From the NCBI RefSeq assembly GCF_037076455.1, contig NZ_AP028679.1, positions 573,501 to 637,500 of the forward strand: a stretch of DNA of 64,000 nucleotides, written 5' to 3'. Shown here piece after piece: positions 17,277 to 25,709 of the stretch. The notes under the pieces were generated by a model. That model ran no database searches. It was not told the origin of the DNA and worked only from the letters and a program-made list of their open reading frames with translations. The translations under genes were made by a program, and so were the position numbers. This DNA is from Desulfoferula mesophila (GTDB lineage Bacteria; Desulfobacterota; Desulfarculia; Desulfarculales; Desulfarculaceae). Each line of letters opens with the position of its first letter. The stretch's first letter is position 1.

Positions 17277-18362
17277 ATGCACGGGCGGGGCGCTTCGCCG
17301 GCGGCGCGGTTGGGGCTCAGCCCCACCCAGGCGCTGCTGCTCCAGGCCTCGCTCCTGACCGGCGACCCGGCCTTGCGGGCCTGGCAAGGCTGGCGCGAGG
17401 CGGCCGACATCGAGGTGCTGGAGCCCGGCGCCTATGCGCTGATGCCCAGCCTGTACCAGAACCTGACCCGCCTGGGGGTGGACGACCCTCTGGTATCCAT
17501 ACTCAAGGGGGTTTACAAGAGGACCTGGCTGGTCAACCAGATGGCCTGCAAACGGCTGGGGCAAATCGTGCAGGCCTTCGCCGCCAAGGGCGTGACCGCG
17601 CTGCCCCTGGGCGGCCTGGCTGCGCTGCTGACGGCCTACCAAGACCCGGGCCTGCGCCCCCTGAACCGCATGGTCTTGGCCGTGCGGCCTTCCCAACTGC
17701 GGGCCGCCGCCCAGGCGGCGCAAGAGCTGGGCTGGCAGCCTCTGAACCAGATCCCCGCAAATTTGCGCTACGGCGGTTCGCTGCAGTTCAAGATGCGCCA
17801 AGACCCGGGCCTGGAGTTGCGGTGGCGCTTACTGCCCCATGTTTTTCAGGAAGAGCCGTGCCGGCCGTTGTGGCAAGACGCGCTGCCCCTGGATTTCCAG
17901 GGAATGCGTCTAACGGTCATGCAGCACGGCGACGCCTTGTTCCTGGCCCTGGCGGACGGTGGCTGGCGCCGGGACGGGGAGCCGCTGGCCTGGCTGGCCG
18001 ATGCCTTCCACATGCTCCGTCAAGGCTCCATCGACTGGGAACGGGTGCTGGCCCGGGCCCGGGCCCTCCATTCGGCCAACGCCCTGCGGCCGCCCCTGGA
18101 GGGCCTTTGCGATCTTCTGGCGGCTCCGGTGCCCGGCGCGCTCTCGCGGCGGCTGGCTGCCTTGTCTTCGCGGCCATTGGACAAGATTTACTACCAGGCC
18201 TACGGCGCCCCGGCCGCGGCCCATGGCGACGAGCGCGGTTTCCGGGAGGTTTTTCTGGGCAAGGTCCGTTTGCACCAGAACCGCCCGCTGTGGTTCGTCT
18301 TGCTGACCGCGCTGCGCCAATACGCGCGGAACCTGTGGGCGGGGGCCAAGCGGGGGCGCTGA
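17277..18362 (+). CDS. Nucleotidyltransferase-like protein lacking the acidic motif
   Basis: The 361-residue product follows the PF14907 layout: helical N-terminus, then a segment LPLGGLAALLTAYQDPGLRP near residues 107-126, a region rich in Trp and Arg (LELRWRLLPHVF), and a C-terminal helical domain. Where catalytic members read DIDLLV or DLDLLI, this one reads NRMVLAV, so the metal-binding Asp pair is gone. It may be a non-catalytic partner of the intact copy at 8138-9286, or a divergent family. Its ATG follows the ABC stop codon immediately, implying translational coupling. Confidence 0.6.
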   Translation: MHGRGASPAARLGLSPTQALLLQASLLTGDPALRAWQGWREAADIEVLEPGAYALMPSLYQNLTRLGVDDPLVSILKGVYKRTWLVNQMACKRLGQIVQAFAAKGVTALPLGGLAALLTAYQDPGLRPLNRMVLAVRPSQLRAAAQAAQELGWQPLNQIPANLRYGGSLQFKMRQDPGLELRWRLLPHVFQEEPCRPLWQDALPLDFQGMRLTVMQHGDALFLALADGGWRRDGEPLAWLADAFHMLRQGSIDWERVLARARALHSANALRPPLEGLCDLLAAPVPGALSRRLAALSSRPLDKIYYQAYGAPAAAHGDERGFREVFLGKVRLHQNRPLWFVLLTALRQYARNLWAGAKRGR

Positions 18363-18406
18363 AACAGGGGCGGCGCGATAAGCGCTTGGGATGGCCTTTG
18401 GAGGGG

Positions 18407-19756
18407 ATGATAACGACTATGCCGTGGTTGGAGCAAAACCGGCTGGAGTGGAAAAAGCCGGAGTGGATTTTATTTTTATTCACGTTTTTGATTCTGCTCT
18501 GGTTCCCCTTGATGAACGGCTACCCCTTTGTCTACTACGACTCCTGGGGCTATGCCGGGGGGTATCCCGGCACGTCCCGAAGCCCGGTGCTGGGCCTGCT
18601 CATGCGTCCGGCGGTGGTGTTGGGCGGCCCTTGGGGATACGCCCTGGTTCAGACCGCCGTCACCGCCTTCGCCCTGGTGTTTTTGGCCAACGTTGTCCTG
18701 GGCGGAAAATACAAATACTCCTATTACGCGGCGCTGGTCGTTTCGGGGGTGGGCTTTATCTCCGGCTATCTGATGGCGGACGTGTGGGCCCTGATCGGCT
18801 TCATCTGCTTGTTCGCCATGGCCACGGGATTAAGCTATCCCGTCATCGTCGTTTTATTCGCAATCGCCTGTTCGGCGCATTACGGCAACTTCCCCATCTT
18901 CCTGGCCACGGCCGGGCTCTTTTTGTTTTTCGCGCGGCAAAAGCTGAAATTCATCACCCTGGTCGCCTGTTGCCTGGTAGGGGCCCTGGCCCTGATATAT
19001 GCCGGCAACCTGGCCGCCGGCCAGGGGAAAATCAGACCGAGACTGACGGGGTGGATGACGTTGGCCGCCAGAATTTCGACGGACATGCCCGAGCTGATAG
19101 ATGAAAAATGCGCGCGAGATCCGGACTTCGCGTTTTGCCGGCTAACGAATGAAATCCATGGCTGGAGTGAAAAGAAACGTTACGCCCGGCTGATCTGGGA
19201 TGGGCGCGAGCAGTTGAACCTGTCCTGGGGAGAGTTTGATCAGGCCTGCAAGGAATTCGTTTTATTCAGCTTGCGAGGCCATTACGGCGATCAGCTTGCC
19301 GCGATCGCCCAAGACACCTTTCGCCTGCTTTCCCATTACGACCTGCGCCGCGGGTTGTACCCCAACGAGGGCGCCTGGTTTTTCGAAGCGTTCAAGAAGC
19401 ACGCGCCGGACGGTTTGCCGCAATATATGAGCTCCTGGCAGCAGACCGGCAAGTTCCTGCCGATTTTCAATAGGCTTAAAAAACCCCTGGCCCTGACCTT
19501 CGCGGGTTCCATGTTGCTTTGCCTGGCCTATGTGGTGCGGTATTGGAAAAGACGTGAGCAGGATATAGTCGTCAAACTGGCGGCCTTCGCCCTTATCGCC
19601 ATCTTGATCAACGCCCTGTTCATAGCCACCGTCAACGGGCCCTTTGTCAGGTTCCAGGCCAGGATCGGGTTCTTGATGTTCTTTCCGGCCGCGATAGTGG
19701 CGGCCAAGGCCCTGGCCGGCCTCAGAGCGTTCAAGCTGTTCAAGCGGGCCGGCTGA
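18407..19756 (+). CDS. Polytopic membrane protein, unknown
   Basis: The product (449 residues) has about ten hydrophobic helices, starting near EWILFLFTFLILLWFPLMNG. Between helices lies a soluble stretch (about residues 215-355) with Cys-containing segments such as DEKCARDPDFAFCRL. The N-terminal NGYPFVYYDSWGYAGGYP resembles the first outer loop of GT-C type glycosyltransferases, but no clear catalytic motif was found. GGAGGGG lies at the first ATG; the ATG at 18419 would be better spaced. It follows the nucleotidyltransferase-like gene by 44 bp and closes the locus. Confidence 0.65.
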   Translation: MITTMPWLEQNRLEWKKPEWILFLFTFLILLWFPLMNGYPFVYYDSWGYAGGYPGTSRSPVLGLLMRPAVVLGGPWGYALVQTAVTAFALVFLANVVLGGKYKYSYYAALVVSGVGFISGYLMADVWALIGFICLFAMATGLSYPVIVVLFAIACSAHYGNFPIFLATAGLFLFFARQKLKFITLVACCLVGALALIYAGNLAAGQGKIRPRLTGWMTLAARISTDMPELIDEKCARDPDFAFCRLTNEIHGWSEKKRYARLIWDGREQLNLSWGEFDQACKEFVLFSLRGHYGDQLAAIAQDTFRLLSHYDLRRGLYPNEGAWFFEAFKKHAPDGLPQYMSSWQQTGKFLPIFNRLKKPLALTFAGSMLLCLAYVVRYWKRREQDIVVKLAAFALIAILINALFIATVNGPFVRFQARIGFLMFFPAAIVAAKALAGLRAFKLFKRAG

Positions 19757-19810
19757 ACCGAGCCTCGCGGCGCGGCCGGAGGGAGGCCGGGGCCCCAACC
19801 TGATATTCGG

Positions 19811-20263
19811 CTACACGCTCCTCTCCAGGTTGATGGTCTGGGAGGGGCCGAAACCGTTAGCGCTGAAGAAATGGAGCAGGCCCGAGTCGTTCCAGCGCAC
19901 CAGGGTGTGCACCTTTTCCACCCCCAGGCTCTTCATGTGCTCCATGAACTCGCGCATCAGGCGCTCTCCCACGCCCTGTTGCTGGAAGTCGGGGTCCACC
20001 CCGATGGTGTCCAGGGTGGCCTCCTCCTGCAGGATGCCGTACTCGCCCAGGTACAGCTCGCCCATGACAAAGCCCGCCACCGTGCCGTCGGCGTTTTCGG
20101 CTACCAGGGAGGCGGGCACGTAGTCCTTGGACTTGAACAGCTTGTCGAACTTAAGTTGGTAATATTCCGGACGGGCGGTGCGCATGATCTTGCGGTCTAT
20201 CTCCACCACGGCGTCGAAATCCTCGGCCCGCATCAACCGAATGCTTAAGGCGTCCTGCTGCAT
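19811..20263 (-). CDS. GNAT-family N-acetyltransferase
   Basis: The 150-residue product is a single GNAT domain: IRLMRAEDFDAVVEIDRKI opening, ATLDTIGVDPDFQQQGVGERLM with the acetyl-CoA pyrophosphate loop QQQGVG, and VHTLVRWNDSGLLHFFSANGF, the usual strand-helix close of RimI-like enzymes. The substrate could be a protein amine or a small molecule. The ATG at 20263 has AAAGGA six bases before it; an in-frame GTG five codons earlier is less likely. No co-transcribed neighbour. Confidence 0.85.
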   Translation of the reverse strand: MQQDALSIRLMRAEDFDAVVEIDRKIMRTARPEYYQLKFDKLFKSKDYVPASLVAENADGTVAGFVMGELYLGEYGILQEEATLDTIGVDPDFQQQGVGERLMREFMEHMKSLGVEKVHTLVRWNDSGLLHFFSANGFGPSQTINLERSV

Positions 20264-20575
20264 GAGACATCCTTTCACCAGAGGCTGGGCTCACGCCCTG
20301 CCGGGGATTGGGGACGCGACAACTTCTGCACGGCCTTTGTTTAATTCTCCCGGTTTTCAAAAATCGATGTCAACGGTCAAGCGCGCAAGGCCTCCACGCG
20401 CGGGGGCAGCTCGCACCCAGACGCATGGCCCGGGCTTTTGGCGGGTAAAAGGTGGAGAGGGCCTTAAGGGGGTTGATCTTTGAGCCTGGTTCAACTAAAT
20501 ACCATTGTAACGTTGGCTTAATCGATCATCCCGGTCCGTCTTACCGGCCAGAACCGACAATCCGGAGTCGTTAAA
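20264..20575. other. Intergenic region between GNAT and an exported protein gene
   Basis: Divergent promoter region without a gene. At 20501-20510 it holds ACCATTGTAA, the reverse complement of the TTACAATGGT decamer found twice near 5.4 kb, about 70 bp upstream of the exported protein start. No clean -35/-10 pair was recognised. Confidence 0.4.
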
Positions 20576-21043
20576 ATGAAGAGATTTTCCTTGGCCCTAG
20601 GTTTGCTTGCCATTTTTTGCCTTGTCGCCATCGGCGCGGCCGGCACCGCCTTTGCCGGGACCTCCATCAAGGTGGTCAACAACACTACCTACTCCGACAT
20701 CAACTTCGGTTTTGCCAGCTACAAGATCGTCAACGGCTCCAGCACCCGCCAGGGCAGCGGCGCCACCACCGACATCGGCGCCAGCGGGGTCTACACCGAC
20801 TTCCCGCCGCTGGGCAAAGGCGATCATTTCTACCTGGACCGGGGGCTCAGGATCACCAGCCCGGATCGCTACATGACCTCCGACGGCAGCGACACCTGCA
20901 ACGCCTCAGGGTTCTCCCAGGGCCTTTCCTCGGTGCTCGGCCGCAACTACATGCAAGCGGGCGACAGCATCACCGTGACCGTTACCCGCAAGAAGGGGGT
21001 CATCCCGGGCATCTACGACGCCATTTGCGCCTATTCCCGCTAA
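20576..21043 (+). CDS. Exported beta-rich protein, unknown
   Basis: The 155-residue product begins with a strong signal peptide (MKRFSLALGLLAIFC onward, cleavage near AFA-GT). The mature part has regular short strands (SIKVVNNTTYSDINFGFASY, DSITVTVTRK), two Cys residues that could pair (in DTCNAS and DAICAYS), and no catalytic motif I recognise. It is probably a periplasmic or secreted structural or binding protein. It is monocistronic: a strong hairpin follows about 40 bp after the stop. Confidence 0.65.
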   Translation: MKRFSLALGLLAIFCLVAIGAAGTAFAGTSIKVVNNTTYSDINFGFASYKIVNGSSTRQGSGATTDIGASGVYTDFPPLGKGDHFYLDRGLRITSPDRYMTSDGSDTCNASGFSQGLSSVLGRNYMQAGDSITVTVTRKKGVIPGIYDAICAYSR

Positions 21044-21083
21044 TCACTTTTGCCCCCGGCCGTTGGCCCCGGGCCGCCCTTGG

Positions 21084-21137
21084 GAGCCGGGAACGGGCGA
21101 TGCAGGCCGGTGCGCCGCCATCGCCCGCTCCCGGCTC
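21084..21137. repeat. Long near-perfect hairpin (19-bp stem)
   Basis: Arms 21084-21102 and 21119-21137 pair at 18 of 19 positions (one A-C mismatch at 93/128) around a 16-base loop. It follows the exported protein gene and precedes the first deaminase. There is no T-run after it, so it is not a standard terminator; it could limit read-through, protect mRNA ends, or be a repeated palindromic element. Confidence 0.7.
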
Positions 21138-21186
21138 TTGTGCTACCTTATAGGGCCAGCCAATCTTGCAAGCGGGAGCCGGGCAG

Positions 21187-22506
21187 GTGGAAGAACTTTG
21201 CATTACGGGCGGCACCGTCCTGACCATGGACGAGGCGGGCTCGCTCATCCCGGACGGCGCGCTGCTCATCCGACAGGGGCGCATCGCCTATTGCGGCCCC
21301 ACCGCCGCGCTGCCGCCCGCCGCCGACTCGACGCGGCGGGTCTTGCGGGCCCGCGGCGGGCTGATCATGCCGGGGCTCATCAACGCCCACACCCACGCGG
21401 CCATGACCCTGATGCGCGGCCTGGCCGACGACCTGCCCCTGGACACCTGGCTTAACGAGCACATCTTCCCGGCCGAGAAGAACCTCACCCCCCAGGCGGT
21501 GTACTGGGGAGCCATGCTGGGGTGCCTGGAGATGATCCGCTCGGGCATCACCGCCTTTTGCGACATGTACCTATTCGCCCGTCAGGTGGCCCGGGCGGCC
21601 GACGACGCGGGACTCAGGGCGGTGCTGGGCGAGGTGCTCTACGACTTCGACTCCCCCTCCTACGGCCAAATCGACAACGGCCTGGCCCTCACCCGGGATT
21701 TCATCGCCGAACTGGCCCCCCACCCCCGCCTGAGCGCTGCGGTGATGCCCCACGCGCTCTACACCTGCTCGCGCGGGCTGATGGAGCGGGCCGGGGCCCT
21801 CAGCGCCGAGACCGGGGCCTGCCTGGACATCCACCTGGCCGAAAACCGGGAGGAGACCGCCCAGGTGCAAAAGATGTGGGGCGCCCGGCCCCTGGCGGTT
21901 TTGGAAGACCTGGGGCTGGTCAACGAGCGCCTGTGGATCGACCATGGGGTGGATCTGAACCAGGCGGAGATTGAGCGCCTGGCCCAGGCCGGGGCCCGGG
22001 TGGCTCATTGCCCCGAGTCCAACATGAAGCTGGCCAGCGGGGTGGCCCCCTTGCCGGCCATGCTGGCCGCCGGGGTCAAGGTGGGCCTGGGCACCGACGG
22101 CTGCGCCAGCAACAACGACCAGGACCTTTTCGGGGAGATGGACTCCTGCGCCAAGCTGGCCAAGGCCGCCAACCTGGACCCCACCGCGGCCCCGGCCGAG
22201 GCGGTGGTGGGCCTGTGCACCAGCCGGGGCGCGGTCGCCTTCGGCCTGCCCGGCGAGCTGGGGGTGCTGCGGCCCGGCGCCCTGGCCGACGTCATCGTGC
22301 TGGACACCGACCGCCCCCATCTCACCCCCATGTACAACCCGCTGAGCCACCTGGTCTACGCGGCGCGCGGCTCCGACGTCGTGCACACTGTGTGTCACGG
22401 ACGGGTGCTCATGGCCGAGGGGGTGGTGGAGGTCATGGACCAAGAGGAGGTGGTGGCCAAGGCCAGGCAGCAAGCGATGGCCCTCACCGGGCGGGAGGTG
22501 CTGTGA
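21187..22506 (+). CDS. Amidohydrolase, SAH/MTA deaminase type
   Basis: The product (439 residues from GTG) belongs to the TRZ/ATZ-type amidohydrolases. It shows LIMPGLINAHTHAAMTLMRGLADD (the HxH metal pair), LDIHLAENREE, and VGLGTDGCASNNDQDLFGEM with the metal-binding Asp. These match 5-methylthioadenosine / S-adenosylhomocysteine deaminases, which convert adenine nucleoside thioethers to inosine forms. The exact substrate is inferred. GTG at 21187 has GGGAG eight bases upstream; a TTG at 21166 is possible. The stop overlaps the next gene start by one base. Confidence 0.8.
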   Translation: MEELCITGGTVLTMDEAGSLIPDGALLIRQGRIAYCGPTAALPPAADSTRRVLRARGGLIMPGLINAHTHAAMTLMRGLADDLPLDTWLNEHIFPAEKNLTPQAVYWGAMLGCLEMIRSGITAFCDMYLFARQVARAADDAGLRAVLGEVLYDFDSPSYGQIDNGLALTRDFIAELAPHPRLSAAVMPHALYTCSRGLMERAGALSAETGACLDIHLAENREETAQVQKMWGARPLAVLEDLGLVNERLWIDHGVDLNQAEIERLAQAGARVAHCPESNMKLASGVAPLPAMLAAGVKVGLGTDGCASNNDQDLFGEMDSCAKLAKAANLDPTAAPAEAVVGLCTSRGAVAFGLPGELGVLRPGALADVIVLDTDRPHLTPMYNPLSHLVYAARGSDVVHTVCHGRVLMAEGVVEVMDQEEVVAKARQQAMALTGREVL

Positions 22507-23816
22507 TGCCCGCCGAGCTGGTCATCACCGGCGGGCCCCTGTGGGCCGGGCCGGGGCGCTTTTGGCCCCAGGGCGCGGTGGTGGCCGTGGATGGGGTGAT
22601 CGTCTACGCCGGCCCGGCCGAGGCCGCGCCCGCGCCACCGGGGGCCCGGGTGGTGGCGGCCCAGGGCGGGCTGATCCTGCCCGGCCTGGTCAACGCCCAC
22701 TGCCACGGGGCCATGGTGCTGTTTCGCGGACTGGCCGACGACCTGCCCCTGCGCGTCTGGCTTCAGGAACACATGTTCCCGGCCGAGGCCCGCTGGGTGA
22801 GCCAGGAGATGACCGAGCTGTGCTCCCGCCTGGCCGCGGCCGAGATGCTGCTCTCGGGCACCACCACGGTGGGCGACTCCTACTTCTGCCTGGACGGCGC
22901 GGCCCAGGCCTACGCGGCGGCGGGCATCCGGGCGGCCCTTTATCAGGGGGTCATCGACTTCCCCGCCCCCGGCGTGCCCGATCCGGCGGACAACCTGGCC
23001 ACGGCCCGGCGCTTCGTGGAGCGCTGGCAGGGTCACGGCCCCCTCATCAGCGCGGGCGTCTTCGCCCACAGCACCTACACCTGCTCCGAGGCCACGCTAA
23101 GGGGAGTGGCCGAGGCGGCCCGGGAGCTGGGCTGCCTGTGGCACACCCATCTGGCCGAGACCTCCGAGGAGGTGGCCAACTGCGTTCAGGCCCACGGCGT
23201 CTCGCCCGTGGCCTATCTGGAGCGGCTGGGTTTGCTGGAGCGCCTGGGCACGGCGGTGCACGCGGTGTGGCTGCAACCGGGCGAGGCCGAACTGCTGGCC
23301 CGGCGCGGCGTGGCCGTGGCCGCCTGCCCCGGCTCCAACAGCAAGCTGGGTTCGGGCTGGGCCGATGTGCCCGCCCTGTTGGCCGCCGGGACGGCGGTGG
23401 GCCTGGGCACCGACGGCGCGGCCTCCAACAACAACCTGGATCTCTTTGGTGAGATCGGCCTGGCCGCCCGTTTGGCCAAGGTGAAAACCGGCGATCCCGC
23501 CGCCCTGCCCGCCGAGGCGGCCCTGGACCTGGCCCTGCGCGGCGGGGCCGCCTGCCTGGGGCTGACGGGCGTGGTGGGCCGCCTGGAGCCGGGCTATGCC
23601 TGCGACGCGGTGGTAATGGATCTGGGCGACCCCCGCCTTACCCCCTGCTATGACGCCGCCAGCCATTTGGTGTACGCGGCCAGCGGCGGCGAGGTGCGCC
23701 AGGTGGTGGTGAACGGCCGCCAGGTGGTGGGGGACGGCGAGCTGCTCACCCTGGACGTGGCCGAGGTGATGGCCAAGGTGCGGGAGCTGGCGGCCCGGGT
23801 GGGGGCGGCCGTCTGA
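22506..23816 (+). CDS. Second amidohydrolase, paralogue of the upstream gene
   Basis: The 436-residue product is clearly related to the preceding protein: LILPGLVNAHCHGAMVLFRGLADDLPL near residue 60, WHTHLAETSEEVANC, and VGLGTDGAASNNNLDLFGE. The metal ligands are kept. Tandem copies with the same active site suggest two related substrates (for example SAH, MTA, 5'-deoxyadenosine or a pterin/guanine analogue). The ATG overlaps the TGA of gene one, so the two are translationally coupled. It ends one base from the converging MscS gene. Confidence 0.8.
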   Translation: MPAELVITGGPLWAGPGRFWPQGAVVAVDGVIVYAGPAEAAPAPPGARVVAAQGGLILPGLVNAHCHGAMVLFRGLADDLPLRVWLQEHMFPAEARWVSQEMTELCSRLAAAEMLLSGTTTVGDSYFCLDGAAQAYAAAGIRAALYQGVIDFPAPGVPDPADNLATARRFVERWQGHGPLISAGVFAHSTYTCSEATLRGVAEAARELGCLWHTHLAETSEEVANCVQAHGVSPVAYLERLGLLERLGTAVHAVWLQPGEAELLARRGVAVAACPGSNSKLGSGWADVPALLAAGTAVGLGTDGAASNNNLDLFGEIGLAARLAKVKTGDPAALPAEAALDLALRGGAACLGLTGVVGRLEPGYACDAVVMDLGDPRLTPCYDAASHLVYAASGGEVRQVVVNGRQVVGDGELLTLDVAEVMAKVRELAARVGAAV

Positions 23817-23817
23817 G

Positions 23818-25164
23818 CTAGGACGCCTCTTCCGCCGCCCGACTCTTGATACGCACCTCTTGCTGGGGCATGGGAATCTCCACCCCGTTTTTCTCGAAAA
23901 GCTTGAGCACCCTTTTGAGCACCTCGGTGGTGACGTTGGACACGCCGTGCTCGGGGTCGGTTATCCAAAAGCGCAACGACAGGTTGATGGCGAATTCTCC
24001 CAGGCCCACCAGGCGGCAGCCCGGGGGCGGGCTTTTCAGGATGCGCGGCACGTCGGCCGCCGCCTGCTCGGCCAGGGACATGGCCAAATCCACGTCGCTG
24101 CCAAAGGCGATGCCGATGGGCACCTTGATGCGCACCTCCCGCGAGGAGTAGGAGCAGTTGATCACCTGGCGGGAGATGAGATCTTCGTTGGGGATCAGGA
24201 ATTCCTGGCCGTCGCGGGTGACCACCGAGGCGTAGCGGGCCCTAAGCGAGGTGACCTCGCCGAACACCTCGCCCACCCAGATGACGTCGCCCGGCCGGAT
24301 GGACTTGTCCACCATGATGATCACCCCGCTGATCAGGTTGCTGAACACGGTGCGCAGCCCGATGCCCAGGCCGAAGCCCAGGGCCCCGGAGAACACCGTG
24401 AGCATGTCCATGTCCACCCCGATGATCTCCAGGGACAGGATGCCCACCACCAGCACCAGCACGGTCTTGCCCAACAGGCCGATCAGGGCCCGGGTGGAGG
24501 CCTCCAGCTCGCCGCTGGCCGCCAGGCGATTCTCCATGAAGGTGCCCGCCCGGATGCCCAGGCGCAAGAGGATGGTGAAGAACAGCAGGGACTCCAAGAG
24601 ATCCAGCAGGGAGAGCTTGAGGCTGCCCACGGTCATCTTCATGGCGTCCAGCAGCCGCACCACCTCGCCCAGCAGGCCGAAGATGCTCAGCGCTGCGATG
24701 GCCCAGATGAACATGGCGAAAACGCGGGCCCAGAACGGCTTGAACAGGGCGGTGGTCACCAGGCGGATGAGCACCCAGGCCCCTACCGCGTTGGCGAACA
24801 GGGTCAACAGGTCGTTGTCCATGCCCGCGGCGGAGGACAGGAGGTACAGGGGCCACAGGAAGACCAGGGAGATGACCGGGTCCAGCAAGCGCAACAGGTC
24901 GCGCCGCCATTGGGCCCGGCGGCCGCCCCGCTCCATGACCTCGGCCCAGCGCGGGGCCAGCACGGCGCGCAGCCGGCGAGCCAGGAGCCAGGAAACCCCG
25001 AAGACCGCGGCCAGCACCGCCAGCTCGTAAAGGGTGTCCACCTCCAGCAGGTCCTGGGTCACCCAGTCGCGCGATTTTTCCCAAACCAGCTTGAGCTTGT
25101 CGAACAGGTGCAGCTTGGCCAGGATCAGATCCCAGTCGTCCTGGGTGTTGTGCGCATTGGTCAT
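23818..25164 (-). CDS. MscS-family mechanosensitive channel
   Basis: The product (448 residues from the ATG at 25164) has about five or six N-terminal helices, then the MscS pore helix and beta domain: GALGFGLGIGLRTVFSNLISG, VDKSIRPGDVIWVGEVFGEV and DGQEFLIPNEDLISRQVINC. It should release osmolytes under membrane tension. It is longer than E. coli MscS because of extra N-terminal helices. GAGG lies eight bases upstream of the chosen ATG. Last gene of the minus-strand run starting with the DsbD-like gene. Confidence 0.9.
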   Translation of the reverse strand: MTNAHNTQDDWDLILAKLHLFDKLKLVWEKSRDWVTQDLLEVDTLYELAVLAAVFGVSWLLARRLRAVLAPRWAEVMERGGRRAQWRRDLLRLLDPVISLVFLWPLYLLSSAAGMDNDLLTLFANAVGAWVLIRLVTTALFKPFWARVFAMFIWAIAALSIFGLLGEVVRLLDAMKMTVGSLKLSLLDLLESLLFFTILLRLGIRAGTFMENRLAASGELEASTRALIGLLGKTVLVLVVGILSLEIIGVDMDMLTVFSGALGFGLGIGLRTVFSNLISGVIIMVDKSIRPGDVIWVGEVFGEVTSLRARYASVVTRDGQEFLIPNEDLISRQVINCSYSSREVRIKVPIGIAFGSDVDLAMSLAEQAAADVPRILKSPPPGCRLVGLGEFAINLSLRFWITDPEHGVSNVTTEVLKRVLKLFEKNGVEIPMPQQEVRIKSRAAEEAS

Positions 25165-25247
25165 GGCGGCGGCCTCGTGTGAATGAAAAACCGCCGTCAG
25201 CATGGCACGAAAGGCGGGGCCTCGTCAACGAGGCCGCCGGGGCGGGG

Positions 25248-25709
25248 CTAGGCGGCCGTCAACTCCAGGATCATGCCCACCGCCTGCTCGGGGCTTTCGG
25301 CTTGGGGCACTCCCGCCACCTCCCAGGAGCCCAGGCTCACCACCGGGCGGCCCGCCTTGAGGGCGTGGCCGATCTCGCTCAGGGTGCCGCCCCCGCCGCC
25401 CACGGCGATGGCCCCTTGCCCGGCCAACACCACCAGGGCGTTGCGCGCCTGGCCCAGGCCGGTGGGCAGGATCACTTGCACCCAGGGGTTGGCCGCCTGG
25501 CGCTCGGTGCCGGGCAGCAGCCCCACGGTGAGGCCCCCGGCCGAGGCGCAGCCCCGGCAGGCCTCGGCCATCACCCCGGACAGCCCGCCGCACACCACTC
25601 CCCAACCGGCGCGGGCCAATAGCTCGCCCACCCGAAAGGCGTGTTCCTTTTGCCTCTGGTCGGCCTGCCCGGCCCCGATCACGCTGATGAGCCGGGCCGC
25701 CTCTACCAT
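25248..25709 (-). CDS. TIGR00725-family (LOG-like) protein
   Basis: The 153-residue product has a Rossmann-like nucleotide fold: ISVIGAGQADQRQKEHAF, then GWGVVCGGLSGVMAEACRG, and IAVGGGGGTLSEIGHAL, which parallels the PGGxGTxxE active site of LOG/LDcluster proteins. Function is not established; LOG-type members hydrolyse nucleotides. The ATG overlaps the last codons of the Pcm gene by 7 bp, implying coupling. The frame extends further upstream but that part is the Pcm sequence read in another frame. Confidence 0.8.
   Translation of the reverse strand: MVEAARLISVIGAGQADQRQKEHAFRVGELLARAGWGVVCGGLSGVMAEACRGCASAGGLTVGLLPGTERQAANPWVQVILPTGLGQARNALVVLAGQGAIAVGGGGGTLSEIGHALKAGRPVVSLGSWEVAGVPQAESPEQAVGMILELTAA

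Noticed and set aside
16913-18406. A long plus-strand open frame running from inside the ABC exporter gene through the nucleotidyltransferase-like gene into the membrane protein
   Set aside because: Its first 500 residues are Arg/Gly/Pro-rich sequence caused by the high GC content, overlapping well-supported genes in another frame; only the part from 18407 is protein-like.
21044-21186. SAH riboswitch before the deaminase genes
   Set aside because: The region is a simple long hairpin without the conserved riboswitch core.
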